In this document: positions 1 through 7,320 of the stretch, piece by piece
Numbering within the stretch: the first letter of the stretch is position 1
Layout of the letters: every line of letters begins with the position of its first letter
NCBI GenBank assembly: GCA_008501785.1
Contig: QQUD01000156.1
Location: 1-12,183, forward strand
DNA from: Chloroflexota bacterium
GTDB taxonomy: Bacteria; Chloroflexota; Anaerolineae; Promineifilales; Promineifilaceae
Length of the DNA: 12,183 nucleotides
Reading direction: 5' to 3'
The notes under the pieces: model-generated
Databases searched by the model: none
Told to the model about the DNA's origin: nothing
The model's input: only the letters and a program-made list of their open reading frames with translations
Program-made: the position numbers and the translations under genes

Positions 1-1
1 A

Positions 2-187
2 CAACGCAAAATGACTGCCCATCAAACCAATCACCCCCCATCAACAGTGCGCAGCCAACCTAATTCAACTCAACAGCCTGCAAAAAGGCAACCAGTTCGC
101 CGCCCAGTAGCAAGCCGACGCACCCCGTCATCAGGACCGACGATTCGACGTACACCTGCTCCAATGCAGGCACGTAAGCGGCGTTAA
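2..187 (+). CDS. C-terminal tail of an unidentified basic protein (5' end outside the window)
   Basis: An open frame runs from the window edge to a TAA at 185-187. It gives about 61 residues rich in Pro, Arg, Ser, Thr and Gln and ends in the basic run MQARKRR. Composition suggests a disordered, nucleic-acid-binding or ribosome-associated tail, but no domain is visible and I do not recognise the protein. A Met codon at 11 would allow a short stand-alone protein, but no Shine-Dalgarno sequence precedes it. The stop codon is followed at once by AT-rich non-coding DNA, which fits a real gene end. Function unknown; the frame itself is moderately likely to be coding. Confidence 0.45.
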   Translation, partial: QRKMTAHQTNHPPSTVRSQPNSTQQPAKRQPVRRPVASRRTPSSGPTIRRTPAPMQARKRR

Positions 188-190
188 CGT

Positions 191-219
191 TTGCGGTGTA
201 TACCCCAGTGTGATAAGAT
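191..219 (+). promoter_or_regulatory. Candidate sigma-70 promoter in the gap
   Basis: TTGCGG (191-196) is followed after 17 bp by TAAGAT (214-219), preceded by TG at 211-212, an extended -10. It lies just past the stop of the upstream gene. No open frame follows before the terminator at 465-510, so the product would be a short non-coding RNA or a long attenuated leader for the gene at 560. Pattern match only; AT-rich DNA gives such matches by chance. Confidence 0.3.
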
Positions 220-464
220 TTTAACTATAAATATTGCACATTCATTCATCCTCTATTTTTATTTTTTCCGTTTTTAGCACATTGGCTGTTTTTTTGTTAT
301 TGAGGGCATTATCATTTATTCGGCAACAACTGTTTTGATAGGTCAAAAAAAAGCAATCATTTTTCCAGGCAAAACACCAACCTGAGATTGTAGCGATCAT
401 TTTTCATCATTTTCATTCTCAGACATAATTCACTATCTGGCTTCCAAGTGCAAAAAAGAGAAAC
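220..464. other. AT-rich gap with no gene seen
   Basis: About 245 bases of T- and A-rich sequence between the candidate promoter and the terminator. No open frame of credible length or composition, no tRNA-like fold and no clear tandem repeat were found. It is much more AT-rich than the flanking genes. Confidence 0.5.
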
Positions 465-510
465 AAAAAAATGAACGTGCAAATATTTTTGCATGTTCAT
501 TTTTTATTTT
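465..510. terminator. Strong bidirectional intrinsic terminator
   Basis: A 13-bp stem (471-483 with 488-500, one G:U pair) closes a 4-base loop. It is preceded by six A (465-470) and followed by a T-run from 501, so it would terminate transcription on either strand. It separates the first gene's gap from the PIN/TRAM gene; any transcript of 560 onward should start downstream of it. Confidence 0.8.
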
Positions 511-545
511 TGATAGTGAAAGTGTTCCCTTCGCCATAAATATCT
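510..545 (+). promoter_or_regulatory. Weak candidate promoter for the PIN/TRAM gene
   Basis: TTGATA (510-515) lies just after the terminator stem, with AT-rich hexamers about 19-21 bp downstream (around 535-542, CATAAA/TAAATA). Spacing is longer than ideal. It is offered only because a promoter is expected between the terminator and the gene. Confidence 0.25.
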
Positions 546-559
546 ATGGACGTTCAGGG

Positions 560-1621
560 ATGAGAACAGGAATTATGTTAAGTGTAGATTTTATTTTTCG
601 CCTTGTGGGGGCAATTGCATTTGCTATTGGTGGAGGGATTTTAGGAAGCGATCTATCTAATTCATTTGCGATTGCACCAGAAGCAAGCATTGCTGTATCA
701 ACATTGGTTGGCTTTCTGATAGGGCTGATTATGACGCCCTATATTACGCTGCATCCGTTACAACGCGTCAGTCATCGATTGGCAAGTATGCCACCAGAAC
801 GACTGATCGCTATCATAGCCGGTATTTTTATTGGCCTTATGGCAGCAGCCCTCGTATCTTTACCGCTGGGTTTTCTCCCACCTCCCTTTAGGCAAATCAT
901 GCCGCTGGCAGCTGCCGTTATTTTCTGCTACCTCAGCATCGTCATTCTTATATCCAGACAGAAAGATTTGCAAAGTTTATTTGGCAATTTTCGCGCCGGT
1001 GGGTTAGCTCGAACCACACAAGTGGATGAAAAACCCGCTGAAACCTATATTTTACTGGATACGAGTGTGATTATAGACGGCCGTATTGCTGACATCAGCA
1101 AAACCGGGTTTGTACGTTCCACCTTACTCGTCCCCAACTTCATCTTGATGGAACTACAACACATCGCCGACAGCCCCGATCCGATGCGACGCGGGCGCGG
1201 ACGTTTAGGGCTTGAAGTACTCAGCACCCTGCAAAATGAAGCCCCCATCCCCACTCGCATCACCGACATGGATGTGAGCGAGGTGCGCGACGCAGACAGC
1301 AAACTCGTATCGCTCGCACGACACCTGCACTGCCCCATCATGACCAACGACTACAACCTGAACAGGGTCGCTGAACTACAAGGCGTCTCCGTTCTTAACG
1401 TCAACGATCTGGCAAATGCCGTCAAAATCACCTGCCTACCTGGTGAAGAACTGCGCGTCAAGATCATTCAGGAAGGGCGCGAGGCAGCCCAAGGTGTCGG
1501 CTTTTTGGCAGATGGCACCATGGTTGTTGTAGAAGATGGGCGACGCCTCATTAACCAGACTCCTGATGTCACCGTCACCAAAGTTTTGCAAACTTCTGCA
1601 GGCCGCATGATCTTTGCCTAA
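560..1621 (+). CDS. Membrane-anchored PIN/TRAM domain protein, YacL type
   Basis: Up to 353 residues. Four hydrophobic helices (about residues 10-30, 42-62, 82-103, 110-131) are followed by a PIN nuclease-like domain (about 160-290) and a C-terminal TRAM domain (about 290-353). The PIN acidic residues are visible: D167 in LLDTSVIIDGR, E198 in LMELQHIAD, and D264 in MTNDYNLN. PIN domains are metal-dependent RNases and TRAM binds RNA, so a membrane-bound RNase or RNA-binding role is expected; the exact substrate is not known. The start is uncertain: the ATG at 560 has poorly spaced upstream purines, while the ATG at 575 has AGGA at 568-571 and gives MLSVDFIFRL, closer to family N-termini. In Bacillus, yacL precedes ispD-ispF-gltX-cysE-cysS, and the same neighbourhood follows here. 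The last two thirds of the gene is notably C-rich, beginning at an ACGGCCGT at 1077. Confidence 0.9.
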   Translation: MRTGIMLSVDFIFRLVGAIAFAIGGGILGSDLSNSFAIAPEASIAVSTLVGFLIGLIMTPYITLHPLQRVSHRLASMPPERLIAIIAGIFIGLMAAALVSLPLGFLPPPFRQIMPLAAAVIFCYLSIVILISRQKDLQSLFGNFRAGGLARTTQVDEKPAETYILLDTSVIIDGRIADISKTGFVRSTLLVPNFILMELQHIADSPDPMRRGRGRLGLEVLSTLQNEAPIPTRITDMDVSEVRDADSKLVSLARHLHCPIMTNDYNLNRVAELQGVSVLNVNDLANAVKITCLPGEELRVKIIQEGREAAQGVGFLADGTMVVVEDGRRLINQTPDVTVTKVLQTSAGRMIFA

Positions 1622-1631
1622 CCATAGCGAT

Positions 1632-1793
1632 ATGTTTCCACGATTTCGTTTTGTACCAAGTCCCACAGGGGCACCCCATCTTGGTAATTTACCCACAGCG
1701 CTGTTTTGCTGGGCATTGGCTCGTGCAATAGATGGCGACTTCATTTTGCGGAAACAGCGCACTTTACAACGGCTGGCAAATGCATTACGATAA
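1632..1793 (+). pseudogene. gltX: 5' remnant of a glutamyl-tRNA synthetase gene
   Basis: A 53-codon frame begins with ATG at 1632, 10 bases after the PIN/TRAM stop. It reads MFPRFRFVPSPTG, then APHLGN and LPTALFCWALARA, then GDFILR. This matches the N-terminus of GluRS/GluQ-type class I synthetases: PSPTG, the HIGH-box variant HLGN, TALF.W..AR, and G.FILR. The expected IEDTD after FILR is absent. The frame becomes KQRTLQRLANALR and stops at 1791-1793, so the Rossmann fold, KMSKS loop and anticodon domain are missing. No further synthetase sequence was seen downstream. It is too short to be an enzyme. It could be GluQ-RS rather than GltX. Its place between yacL and cysS is where gltX lies in Bacillus, which supports a decayed native copy rather than a stray insertion. 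Confidence 0.75.
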
Positions 1794-1848
1794 CCACATG
1801 ATGATCAAACAAACAACACCCCATCATCTAATCTGCATCTGTCCCAGC

Positions 1849-1927
1849 AAGTGCGCTGCACCTTCCTAGGTGCATTGCACTTCATTCACCCCAGGTGCAA
1901 CGCACTTAAGAAAGCGCAATGCACCTT
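1849..1927. repeat. Cluster of four small GTGC-N3-GCAC hairpin repeats
   Basis: Four copies of a 15-16 base unit, consensus AAGGTGCANYGCACTT, lie at 1849-1864 (reverse), 1868-1882 (forward), 1893-1907 (forward) and 1912-1927 (reverse). Each unit is itself a small palindrome, about GTGC-NNN-GCAC. Copies 1 and 2, and copies 3 and 4, also pair with each other as larger hairpins. It sits between the gltX remnant and the cysS promoter. The layout resembles REP/BIME-like intergenic elements; no transposase is nearby. Confidence 0.7.
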
Positions 1928-1942
1928 TCATGGATGCTTTTC

Positions 1943-1971
1943 GTGTCCAACAACTAGAATTAAACTATAAT
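1943..1971 (+). promoter_or_regulatory. Candidate cysS promoter
   Basis: A perfect TATAAT at 1966-1971 has only a weak -35 match, GTGTCC at 1943-1948, 17 bp upstream. Transcription would start near 1978 and leave a leader of about 135 bases before cysS. Confidence 0.5.
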
Positions 1972-2008
1972 ATGTCATTACCAAAACAACCAGAAAAATC
2001 TGGGCTGT

Positions 2009-2057
2009 CCTGTGTCTACGGGGAGAGACCTGACAGGTTTTTGCTACTTTCAGTAGC
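2009..2057 (+). promoter_or_regulatory. Leader hairpins upstream of cysS, possible attenuator
   Basis: CCTGTGTCT (2009-2017) can pair with AGAC (2026-2029) plus ACAGG (2033-2037), leaving a 3-base bulge and an 8-base loop. Five T (2038-2042) follow, which is terminator-like. A second hairpin, GCTACT/AGTAGC (2043-2057), follows at once. Being inside the leader, this could attenuate cysS. I saw no T-box signature sequence, so this is not called a T-box. Confidence 0.35.
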
Positions 2058-2112
2058 TTGAAATCTGCCAAGTCTAACTAACAACAGCCTTGAAATTCGA
2101 TTCGGAGTGAGC

Positions 2113-3558
2113 ATGTCACTGAAAATTTATAATGTTTTAACCAGAAAGAAAGAAGAATTTGTACCGCTGACTGAAGGCAAAGTAAATATGTATGTCTGCG
2201 GCCCCACCGTTTACGACTATTCCCACATCGGTCATGCCAAAACCTATGTGGGCTTTGATGTGGTCGTGCGCTATTTGCGCTACATTGGATACGATGTACT
2301 GTATGTGCAAAACATCACCGATGTCGGCCATATGCTCGACACAGGCGAAGACCGCATCTTGAAAAAAGCACGTCAGCTTTCCGCTGGCCCGATGCAAGTG
2401 GTCGAAACCTATATGCGTGAATATTTTGCAGACATGGACGCGCTCGGTGTGGAACGGCCGAATATCAGCCCCCGCGCCTCGGCCCACATTCCTGAGCAAA
2501 TCAGCATGGTCGAATCGCTGATTGAAAGTGGACACGCCTACGAGGTAAACGGCTCCGTCTATTTCGATGTCGCCTCTTTCCCCGAATACGGCAAACTCAG
2601 CGGACGCATCGTTGAAGATCAGGAAGAAGGCGCACGGGAAGCGGTCCGATCCGATAAGCGGCATCCAGCCGACTTTGCCATCTGGAAAAAAGCCGAACCA
2701 GAACACATTTTGCGCTGGGAAAGCCCGTGGGGTGATGGTTTCCCCGGTTGGCACATCGAATGCTCGGCGATGGCCAATAAATATCTGGGCCAAACCTTCG
2801 ACATTCACGGCGGTGGCATCGACAATATTTTCCCACACAACGAATGTGAAATCGCCCAAAGCGAAGCCGCCCACAGCGAAACTTTCTCGCGTTACTGGAT
2901 GCTCACCGGCTCGTTGACGCTAGACAGCATTAAGATGAGCAAAAGCCTGGGTAACACGCTCACCATTAAAGATGCGCTGAAAAAGTGGCGTGCCGAAGCG
3001 ATTCGTGCGTTCATTTTGTCTAGCCATTACAGCAATCCGATTGACTTTTCGAAAGATGCTGTGGAAGCAGCGTTCAAAGGATGGCAGCGGATGTGGGGTG
3101 CGGTTAGCCTGACGCGTGAGCGGATGCGGACGGCAGAGGCTGGAGATGTGAGTGCGGCGGTAACGGCCGTTCTCACCCAAATCAAGTCCACCTTCATCGA
3201 AAAGATGAACGACGACTTCAACGCCCCCGCCGCCCTGGCTGTACTGCAAGAGCTGACACGCCAGGTAAACACCTGGCTCAACGAAGGTGACGCACTCTCA
3301 TTTGGTTCGTTAGAAGCCATCGACACGCTCTACCGCGAACTCGGCGGCACCGTGTTGGGCATCATTCCTGAAGCCGTCTCCGAAAGCAGCGGCGACGCTG
3401 ACCGCGAAGCTGGCCTCATTCGCCTACTGATTGAGCTGCGTGCAGCAGCCCGTCAGCAAAAAGATTGGGCCACTTCCGACAAAATCCGCGATCAATTGAA
3501 AGAACTACACGTTGTTCTTGAAGATCGTGCAGACGAAACGACCTGGAAGATTGAGTAA
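2113..3558 (+). CDS. cysS: Cysteinyl-tRNA synthetase
   Basis: Class I aminoacyl-tRNA synthetase that charges tRNA-Cys with cysteine in the cytoplasm. It has 481 residues, close to the usual 460-490. Visible landmarks are zinc ligand Cys29 in [12 protein letters not shown], a perfect HIGH at 38-41, [10 protein letters not shown] and [15 protein letters not shown] (the remaining Zn Cys, His and Glu region), and KMSKS at 274-278 followed by LGN. The C-terminal helical anticodon-binding part ends in DKIRDQLKE, typical of the family. The ATG at 2113 is chosen because GGAG at 2104-2107 lies five bases upstream; the frame is also open from a GTG at 2107. It is followed by rlmB with only a repeat-filled gap between. 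Local base composition flips from G-rich to C-rich at 3163, an ACGGCCGT. No broken motifs. Confidence 0.97.
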   Translation: MSLKIYNVLTRKKEEFVPLTEGKVNMYVCGPTVYDYSHIGHAKTYVGFDVVVRYLRYIGYDVLYVQNITDVGHMLDTGEDRILKKARQLSAGPMQVVETYMREYFADMDALGVERPNISPRASAHIPEQISMVESLIESGHAYEVNGSVYFDVASFPEYGKLSGRIVEDQEEGAREAVRSDKRHPADFAIWKKAEPEHILRWESPWGDGFPGWHIECSAMANKYLGQTFDIHGGGIDNIFPHNECEIAQSEAAHSETFSRYWMLTGSLTLDSIKMSKSLGNTLTIKDALKKWRAEAIRAFILSSHYSNPIDFSKDAVEAAFKGWQRMWGAVSLTRERMRTAEAGDVSAAVTAVLTQIKSTFIEKMNDDFNAPAALAVLQELTRQVNTWLNEGDALSFGSLEAIDTLYRELGGTVLGIIPEAVSESSGDADREAGLIRLLIELRAAARQQKDWATSDKIRDQLKELHVVLEDRADETTWKIE

Positions 3559-3561
3559 AAA

Positions 3562-3652
3562 GTAAACGGTAATCGGTAAACCGTAAGCGGTAGGCAGTAA
3601 GAACCTGACCGATTACCGACCACCGATTACCGATTACCAAACACCAATTATG
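3562..3652. repeat. Heptanucleotide repeats in two inverted arms between cysS and rlmB
   Basis: From 3562 the sequence parses without a gap into thirteen 7-base words. Six words start with GTA (3562-3603, most like GTAANCG). Six words then end in ACC (3604-3645, mostly GATTACC), and a last word covers the rlmB start codon. The arms are reverse complements: GGTAATCGGTA at 3568-3578 matches TACCGATTACC at 3628-3638, so a long imperfect hairpin is possible. This looks like cyanobacterial STRR heptamer repeats in style. No T-run follows, so it is not a typical terminator. Confidence 0.75.
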
Positions 3653-4390
3653 GAAATAATTACACGACGAAACCCAGTTCTGGAAACGCTTCGTGCGCAG
3701 CGGCGGACGATTCATTGTTTGTGGGTGCAGCAGGGGGCGGACAAGAAGTTGACGCGCCCATTGTTGGTTGAAGCGCGAAAGCATGGCGTTCAGATAAAAA
3801 CGGTTGACAAGCAAAAGTTGAGCAAGCTGGCAGGAGACGGCAAACATCAGGGGGTCGTGCTAGAAGTGAGCCGCTACCCATACAGTGATGTGGATGCGAT
3901 GTTGGCGCTGGCGCAGGAGAGGGGCGAACGGCCGTTTCTCCTCATTCTCGATTTGTTGCACGGACCGCAAAACATTGGCACGCTGCTGCGCACAGCCGAA
4001 ATTGTAGGTGTGCATGGCGTTATTTTGCAAGATCGGCGTGCACCAGAAATCACACAATCTGTGGTGCAATATGCGGCTGGGGCTACTGAACATTTACATA
4101 TTGCCCAAGTGACAAATCTGGTGACAACGATCAAGCAATTGCAAGCCAACGACATCTGGATTGTAGGCATGGATTTAGCTGAAGGGGCCACTTCGCTGGC
4201 AGACACCGATTTGAATATGGGCATTGGCATTGTTGTTGGACATGAAGGCCAGGGAATGCGGCGTTTGGTGCGGGAGAACTGTGATATTCGTCTGCACCTA
4301 CCGCAGAAAGGGCATGTGCAATCGTTGAATGCGTCGGTGGCTGGCTCGATTTTGCTATATACGGCGTGGCAGGCACGGGAGTTTAAGTAA
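3650..4390 (+). CDS. rlmB: SPOUT-family RNA 2'-O-methyltransferase, RlmB/TrmH type
   Basis: 246 residues. A short N-terminal substrate-binding domain (about 1-75, L30e-like position, with RRNPVLETLR) is followed by a SPOUT knot domain (about 95-246). Motif 1 is HGPQNIGTLLRTAE (Asn108, Arg114). Motif 2 is VVGHEGQGM (about 196-203). Motif 3 is LPQKGHVQSLNASVAGS (about 217-233, Asn227). RlmB uses AdoMet to methylate G2251 of 23S rRNA. The two-domain length and the cysS neighbour favour RlmB over tRNA-specific TrmH or TrmL, but sequence alone does not prove the target. The usual DPxN of motif 1 reads GPQN here. The start at 3650 lacks a visible Shine-Dalgarno and overlaps the heptamer repeat array; translation may be coupled or start in another way. 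Confidence 0.88.
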   Translation: MEIITRRNPVLETLRAQRRTIHCLWVQQGADKKLTRPLLVEARKHGVQIKTVDKQKLSKLAGDGKHQGVVLEVSRYPYSDVDAMLALAQERGERPFLLILDLLHGPQNIGTLLRTAEIVGVHGVILQDRRAPEITQSVVQYAAGATEHLHIAQVTNLVTTIKQLQANDIWIVGMDLAEGATSLADTDLNMGIGIVVGHEGQGMRRLVRENCDIRLHLPQKGHVQSLNASVAGSILLYTAWQAREFK

Positions 4391-4478
4391 ACTGCTCAAC
4401 CGTGCCAGGCAGGGGGCGAACAGCGTTTGATGAACAAGATCATGCGCCCCCAGGCTGGCACGACTACTTACTTTCACC

Positions 4479-4507
4479 TTGCCAAGCTTATCCAGAATCG
4501 TTATTAT
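4479..4507 (+). promoter_or_regulatory. Promoter of the DUF4129-MoxR cluster
   Basis: TTGCCA (4479-4484), a 17-bp spacer and TATTAT (4502-4507) form a good sigma-70 match. The predicted transcription start is at about 4513-4515, on or next to the ATG at 4514, which suggests a leaderless mRNA. Confidence 0.6.
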
Positions 4508-4513
4508 TTGTCC

Positions 4514-6094
4514 ATGTGGTTGCGCATTGACCGAGTGCTAGAATTTACTAATTTCCCCAAACGACATCTCCAAATATTTTTGAGCCTTTTATTGGGTGCT
4601 GTGTTTGTTGGTTGGCTGCTGCCGGCGTCGGCCCAAAAAACAATCACATTTGACGATTACCGACGTTTAATTGGACAAGCCAACAGTCAGGCTCAGTCAG
4701 CGATTGGGCAGTCACCAGCACAATGTAGGGCGATTTTGGGGAAAATTGCGGTGGATTTAACGGCCGTTACCCACGTCCAATTCACCGACGGCACTATTAT
4801 GTCGGTCAATCACGCCGGAGCCGACCAAGTGTTGCAAGCAACACCTTGCAACCCACAAAAAGCTATCACCTATCTCACCGGCATTTGCCCAATTCATATT
4901 TGTCCAGTCAGCAGCCAGCCTGCAAGCGAATCCAATCCGAGTGAATCCAGTCCGTCAGGTGATTTTGGCCAACCCATTCCCCCACTAACAAGCGGCGGCG
5001 AGACCAATGGAGCCAACGGCGAACCACCTGGCACAACAACAGGTGGAAATGGTCAAACGTCTGCACCGGAAGCTGGACCACAAGCGGAGGGTGGAGAATC
5101 GCAGCCAGGGGCGACGGGGGACGATACGGCCGTTTCACCCGATCCAAATGCCTCCAATCCAGACGTAGCCACCAATAATGGCGAAAACACGACCAATGAA
5201 AGCAGCGAAAGCACAACCGGTGCAGAGGCAGCAGGTGACGCGCAAAACGGTGAAAACACAACCAATGAAGGCAGCGAAAGTACAACGGGTGAAGGGGCAG
5301 CGGGTGACGCACAAAATAGTGAAAACCCAGCCAATGATGGCAGCGAAAGCGCAACGGGTGAAGGGGCAGCAGGTGACGCACAAAATGGTGATGCGCAGAC
5401 GGCCGATTCTAACCAACCCACGGATGGCTTACAGGGAGCAGGTGAGCCAACTAACAATCCATCAGATAATCCTACTGACATATCAGTTACCACTGCTGAA
5501 GGAGAAGAAGCAACGGGTGAAGGAGCAACATCAGGCAATGATGAAGCCAGTCAGGAGACAGAGGTGGCATCAGAAGTTGCGGAAGGAGAGGGGGAAACGG
5601 CCGTTTCTGACCCCGACACACCGCCTGACGAAACAATTGAAATTGAAGAAACACCCAACAATCAATCCCAAATCATTTTAATTGCCGTAATTAGCTTGAT
5701 TATCTTGGTCTTGGCCCTGTTGATCGGTTACTTCTGGTACAAGCGCGAAGAAGAAGCGAAACGCCGAAAACGTCAAGGTAAACCAGCCTCCGCAGCCGCT
5801 GCTGTTGCCGAAGGGCGGCGTCAAATTGAGGAGGAAAACTATCGGGAAGCTGTGCGCCAACTTTTTTTGGCAACATTACTAGCCCTGGAAGAACGTGGCA
5901 TCTTGCAGTTTGACAAAACGCTCACTAATTATGAACTGCTGTACAAAATGCGCAGCCACCCCAATATCATAACCACATTGCGTTCTGTTGTTGGCACGGT
6001 GGAACGTGTTTGGTATGGGTTTGAGCCATTGACCACGAATGATTATGAAGCGCTTGTTACAGAAATCAATGCATTGAGGGTTGTACAAGAGTAA
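4514..6094 (+). CDS. DUF4129 membrane protein with a long repetitive extracytoplasmic linker
   Basis: 526 residues from the ATG at 4514; the frame stays open up to a TTG at 4427. I chose 4514 because a good promoter ends seven bases before it and the upstream codons look non-coding. Order: N-terminal hydrophobic helix (about 17-40, ending in PASAQ, likely a signal peptide or anchor); an N-terminal region with several Cys (about 41-135); a long Gly/Asn/Ser/Thr/Glu-rich linker (about 136-385) containing three 23-residue repeats; a transmembrane helix (about 392-412, IILIAVISLIILVLALLIG); a basic stop-transfer run; and a cytoplasmic DUF4129 domain (about 425-526, with REAVRQLFLATLLALEERG). DUF4129 proteins commonly sit beside MoxR and DUF58 genes, as here. 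Molecular function is unknown. The acidic low-complexity linker should span or decorate the cell envelope. Confidence 0.85.
   Translation: MWLRIDRVLEFTNFPKRHLQIFLSLLLGAVFVGWLLPASAQKTITFDDYRRLIGQANSQAQSAIGQSPAQCRAILGKIAVDLTAVTHVQFTDGTIMSVNHAGADQVLQATPCNPQKAITYLTGICPIHICPVSSQPASESNPSESSPSGDFGQPIPPLTSGGETNGANGEPPGTTTGGNGQTSAPEAGPQAEGGESQPGATGDDTAVSPDPNASNPDVATNNGENTTNESSESTTGAEAAGDAQNGENTTNEGSESTTGEGAAGDAQNSENPANDGSESATGEGAAGDAQNGDAQTADSNQPTDGLQGAGEPTNNPSDNPTDISVTTAEGEEATGEGATSGNDEASQETEVASEVAEGEGETAVSDPDTPPDETIEIEETPNNQSQIILIAVISLIILVLALLIGYFWYKREEEAKRRKRQGKPASAAAAVAEGRRQIEEENYREAVRQLFLATLLALEERGILQFDKTLTNYELLYKMRSHPNIITTLRSVVGTVERVWYGFEPLTTNDYEALVTEINALRVVQE
5177..5383 (+). repeat. Three tandem in-frame 69-bp repeats in the DUF4129 linker
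   Basis: Units 5177-5245, 5246-5314 and 5315-5383 each encode 23 residues of the form NGENTTNEGSES then TTGEGAAGDAQ. The third unit is the most diverged (NSENPANDG). A short partial unit (NGDAQ) follows, and a GEGAT-type fragment recurs near 5518. This is a copy-number-variable low-complexity spacer. Confidence 0.9.
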
Positions 6095-6095
6095 T

Positions 6096-6161
6096 AATGA
6101 ATGGTGAAGTTTTCCGTTCATTCACCATTCACCATTCACCATTCATTATTAATTATTCACA
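6096..6161. repeat. ATTCACC heptamer repeats with an inverted arm
   Basis: Six 7-base words run from 6120 to 6161: ATTCACC three times, then ATTCATT, ATTAATT and ATTCACA, the last including the A of the next start codon. The left arm AATGAATGGTGAA (6096-6108) is the exact reverse complement of 6135-6147, giving a 13-bp stem. It has the same design as the array at 3562 but a different word. An ATG at 6101 keeps the frame open through it, but those residues come from the repeat. Confidence 0.75.
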
Positions 6162-7312
6162 TGTTTACATCACGTCGATTCACACTTGATCTGATCGCTT
6201 TCGCAGTGGCACTACTTGTTTTGATTGGTGCAATTGCGTTGAGCTTGCTGCTTCAGGTTGACCCGCTGAAACGAGCGGAGGGATCGACGTTGAATAACGG
6301 CCGTTCTGGCACACAACGCCTTTACAACAAACTCAACAACCTTGGGTACATTGCCCGGCCCACAATTACCGACGAACTGCAACCAACCGCACAAGACCAC
6401 ATTTTGTTCATTTTAGCCCCCGATTTATCTTTTTCGCAATGGGAACAACAAACGCTCGATCAATGGATCATCAATGGGGGGACGCTCATTTTAGCACAGG
6501 ACAACAGTCGCCCCAGCGAGCTGCTGCGCATGTTTAACATGAGCAGTCGTAGGCAATGGCCCACAATTCGACAAGCAAACCTCGCTCTACCCACGCTCAA
6601 TTGGCCATTTGTGGGCACTGTCGATTTGCGAGCTTCACGCAAAGTAGTCATGGACTGCGGGCAGGTAGCGATTCACATCGGTGACTGTGATGCGCCGATT
6701 TTGGTTTCGTTTGGGCGTGGAATGGGGCATGTTTATGTGATGTCTTCGCTGTATCCATTTACAAATGATGGAATTGAAAACGGCCGTAATGCCCAATTCA
6801 TACTCAATCTGGTTGCAAGCAGTGCCACATCGGGCAACCGTATCTTGTTTGATGAAGTTCACCATCAAGGCGTCTCATTTTGGCTTGTACAAACGCCTGC
6901 TGGATGGGCAACGATACTTCTGTTTTTGTTGCTGTTAGCCTACGGACTACAGAGCAATCAACGATTTGGGAAACCGCGCCCTACGCTTATTCAAGATGAA
7001 CCAGAACGACGCGAAACGGCCGCTTTTATCAACCATATGGCGGCGGCACAAAAAGAACTTGATCAAAACCTGCGCGTGCGCGACCATTATTGGCAGCGAC
7101 TCAAACGCAAGCTAGCAAGACGCTACAGCACCGACCCACGGCTGCCAGATGAGCTTTTTTTCGCCGAACTCTCGCCCTATCTAGATGAACAAATTATGGG
7201 GCAGCTCATTTACCTGATGGTACAGTTAGACCGTCAAGAAATTAAAGAATTGGAATTACAGCAGTGGACCAATTTAGTCATCCTCGTTTGGGATGCACTG
7301 GAAAAATCATAA
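6161..7312 (+). CDS. DUF4350 domain membrane protein
   Basis: 383 residues from the ATG at 6161. The frame extends to 6101, but those 20 residues are translated heptamer repeat, so they are excluded. An N-terminal transmembrane helix (about 10-32) leads into an extracytoplasmic alpha/beta domain (about 40-245; SGTQRLYNKLNNLGY, ILFILAPDLSFS, WIINGGTLILAQD, GHVYVMSS). A GNRILFDEVHHQG segment precedes a second helix (about 252-272, LLFLLLLAYGL), and the C-terminus is a cytoplasmic helical, charged region. This topology and the position between DUF4129 and MoxR match DUF4350 proteins. The fold resembles type 1 glutamine amidotransferase-like domains, but no catalytic Cys triad is evident, so an enzymatic role is not claimed. 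No Shine-Dalgarno sequence is visible before 6161. Confidence 0.85.
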   Translation: MFTSRRFTLDLIAFAVALLVLIGAIALSLLLQVDPLKRAEGSTLNNGRSGTQRLYNKLNNLGYIARPTITDELQPTAQDHILFILAPDLSFSQWEQQTLDQWIINGGTLILAQDNSRPSELLRMFNMSSRRQWPTIRQANLALPTLNWPFVGTVDLRASRKVVMDCGQVAIHIGDCDAPILVSFGRGMGHVYVMSSLYPFTNDGIENGRNAQFILNLVASSATSGNRILFDEVHHQGVSFWLVQTPAGWATILLFLLLLAYGLQSNQRFGKPRPTLIQDEPERRETAAFINHMAAAQKELDQNLRVRDHYWQRLKRKLARRYSTDPRLPDELFFAELSPYLDEQIMGQLIYLMVQLDRQEIKELELQQWTNLVILVWDALEKS

Positions 7313-7320
7313 AATCCAAT

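Noticed and set aside
1870..2061. 63-codon open frame upstream of cysS
   Set aside because: It runs through the hairpin cluster, the TATAAT box and the leader hairpins, so it is regulatory DNA rather than a gene.
1943..2112. T-box riboswitch upstream of cysS
   Set aside because: No T-box antiterminator signature was found; only generic hairpins are present.
2137..2874. Long minus-strand open frame (245 codons) inside cysS
   Set aside because: It is the antisense of a clearly recognised cysS, has no own promoter or ribosome site and no domain; it results from the codon composition of cysS.
3562..3652. Possible CRISPR array
   Set aside because: Repeats are 7 bases with no spacers and are part of an inverted dyad; no cas genes are present.
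5178..5681. Overlapping + frame and several minus frames across the repeat linker of the DUF4129 gene
   Set aside because: They are open only because the 69-bp repeats lack stops in other frames; the products are low-complexity and unlike proteins.
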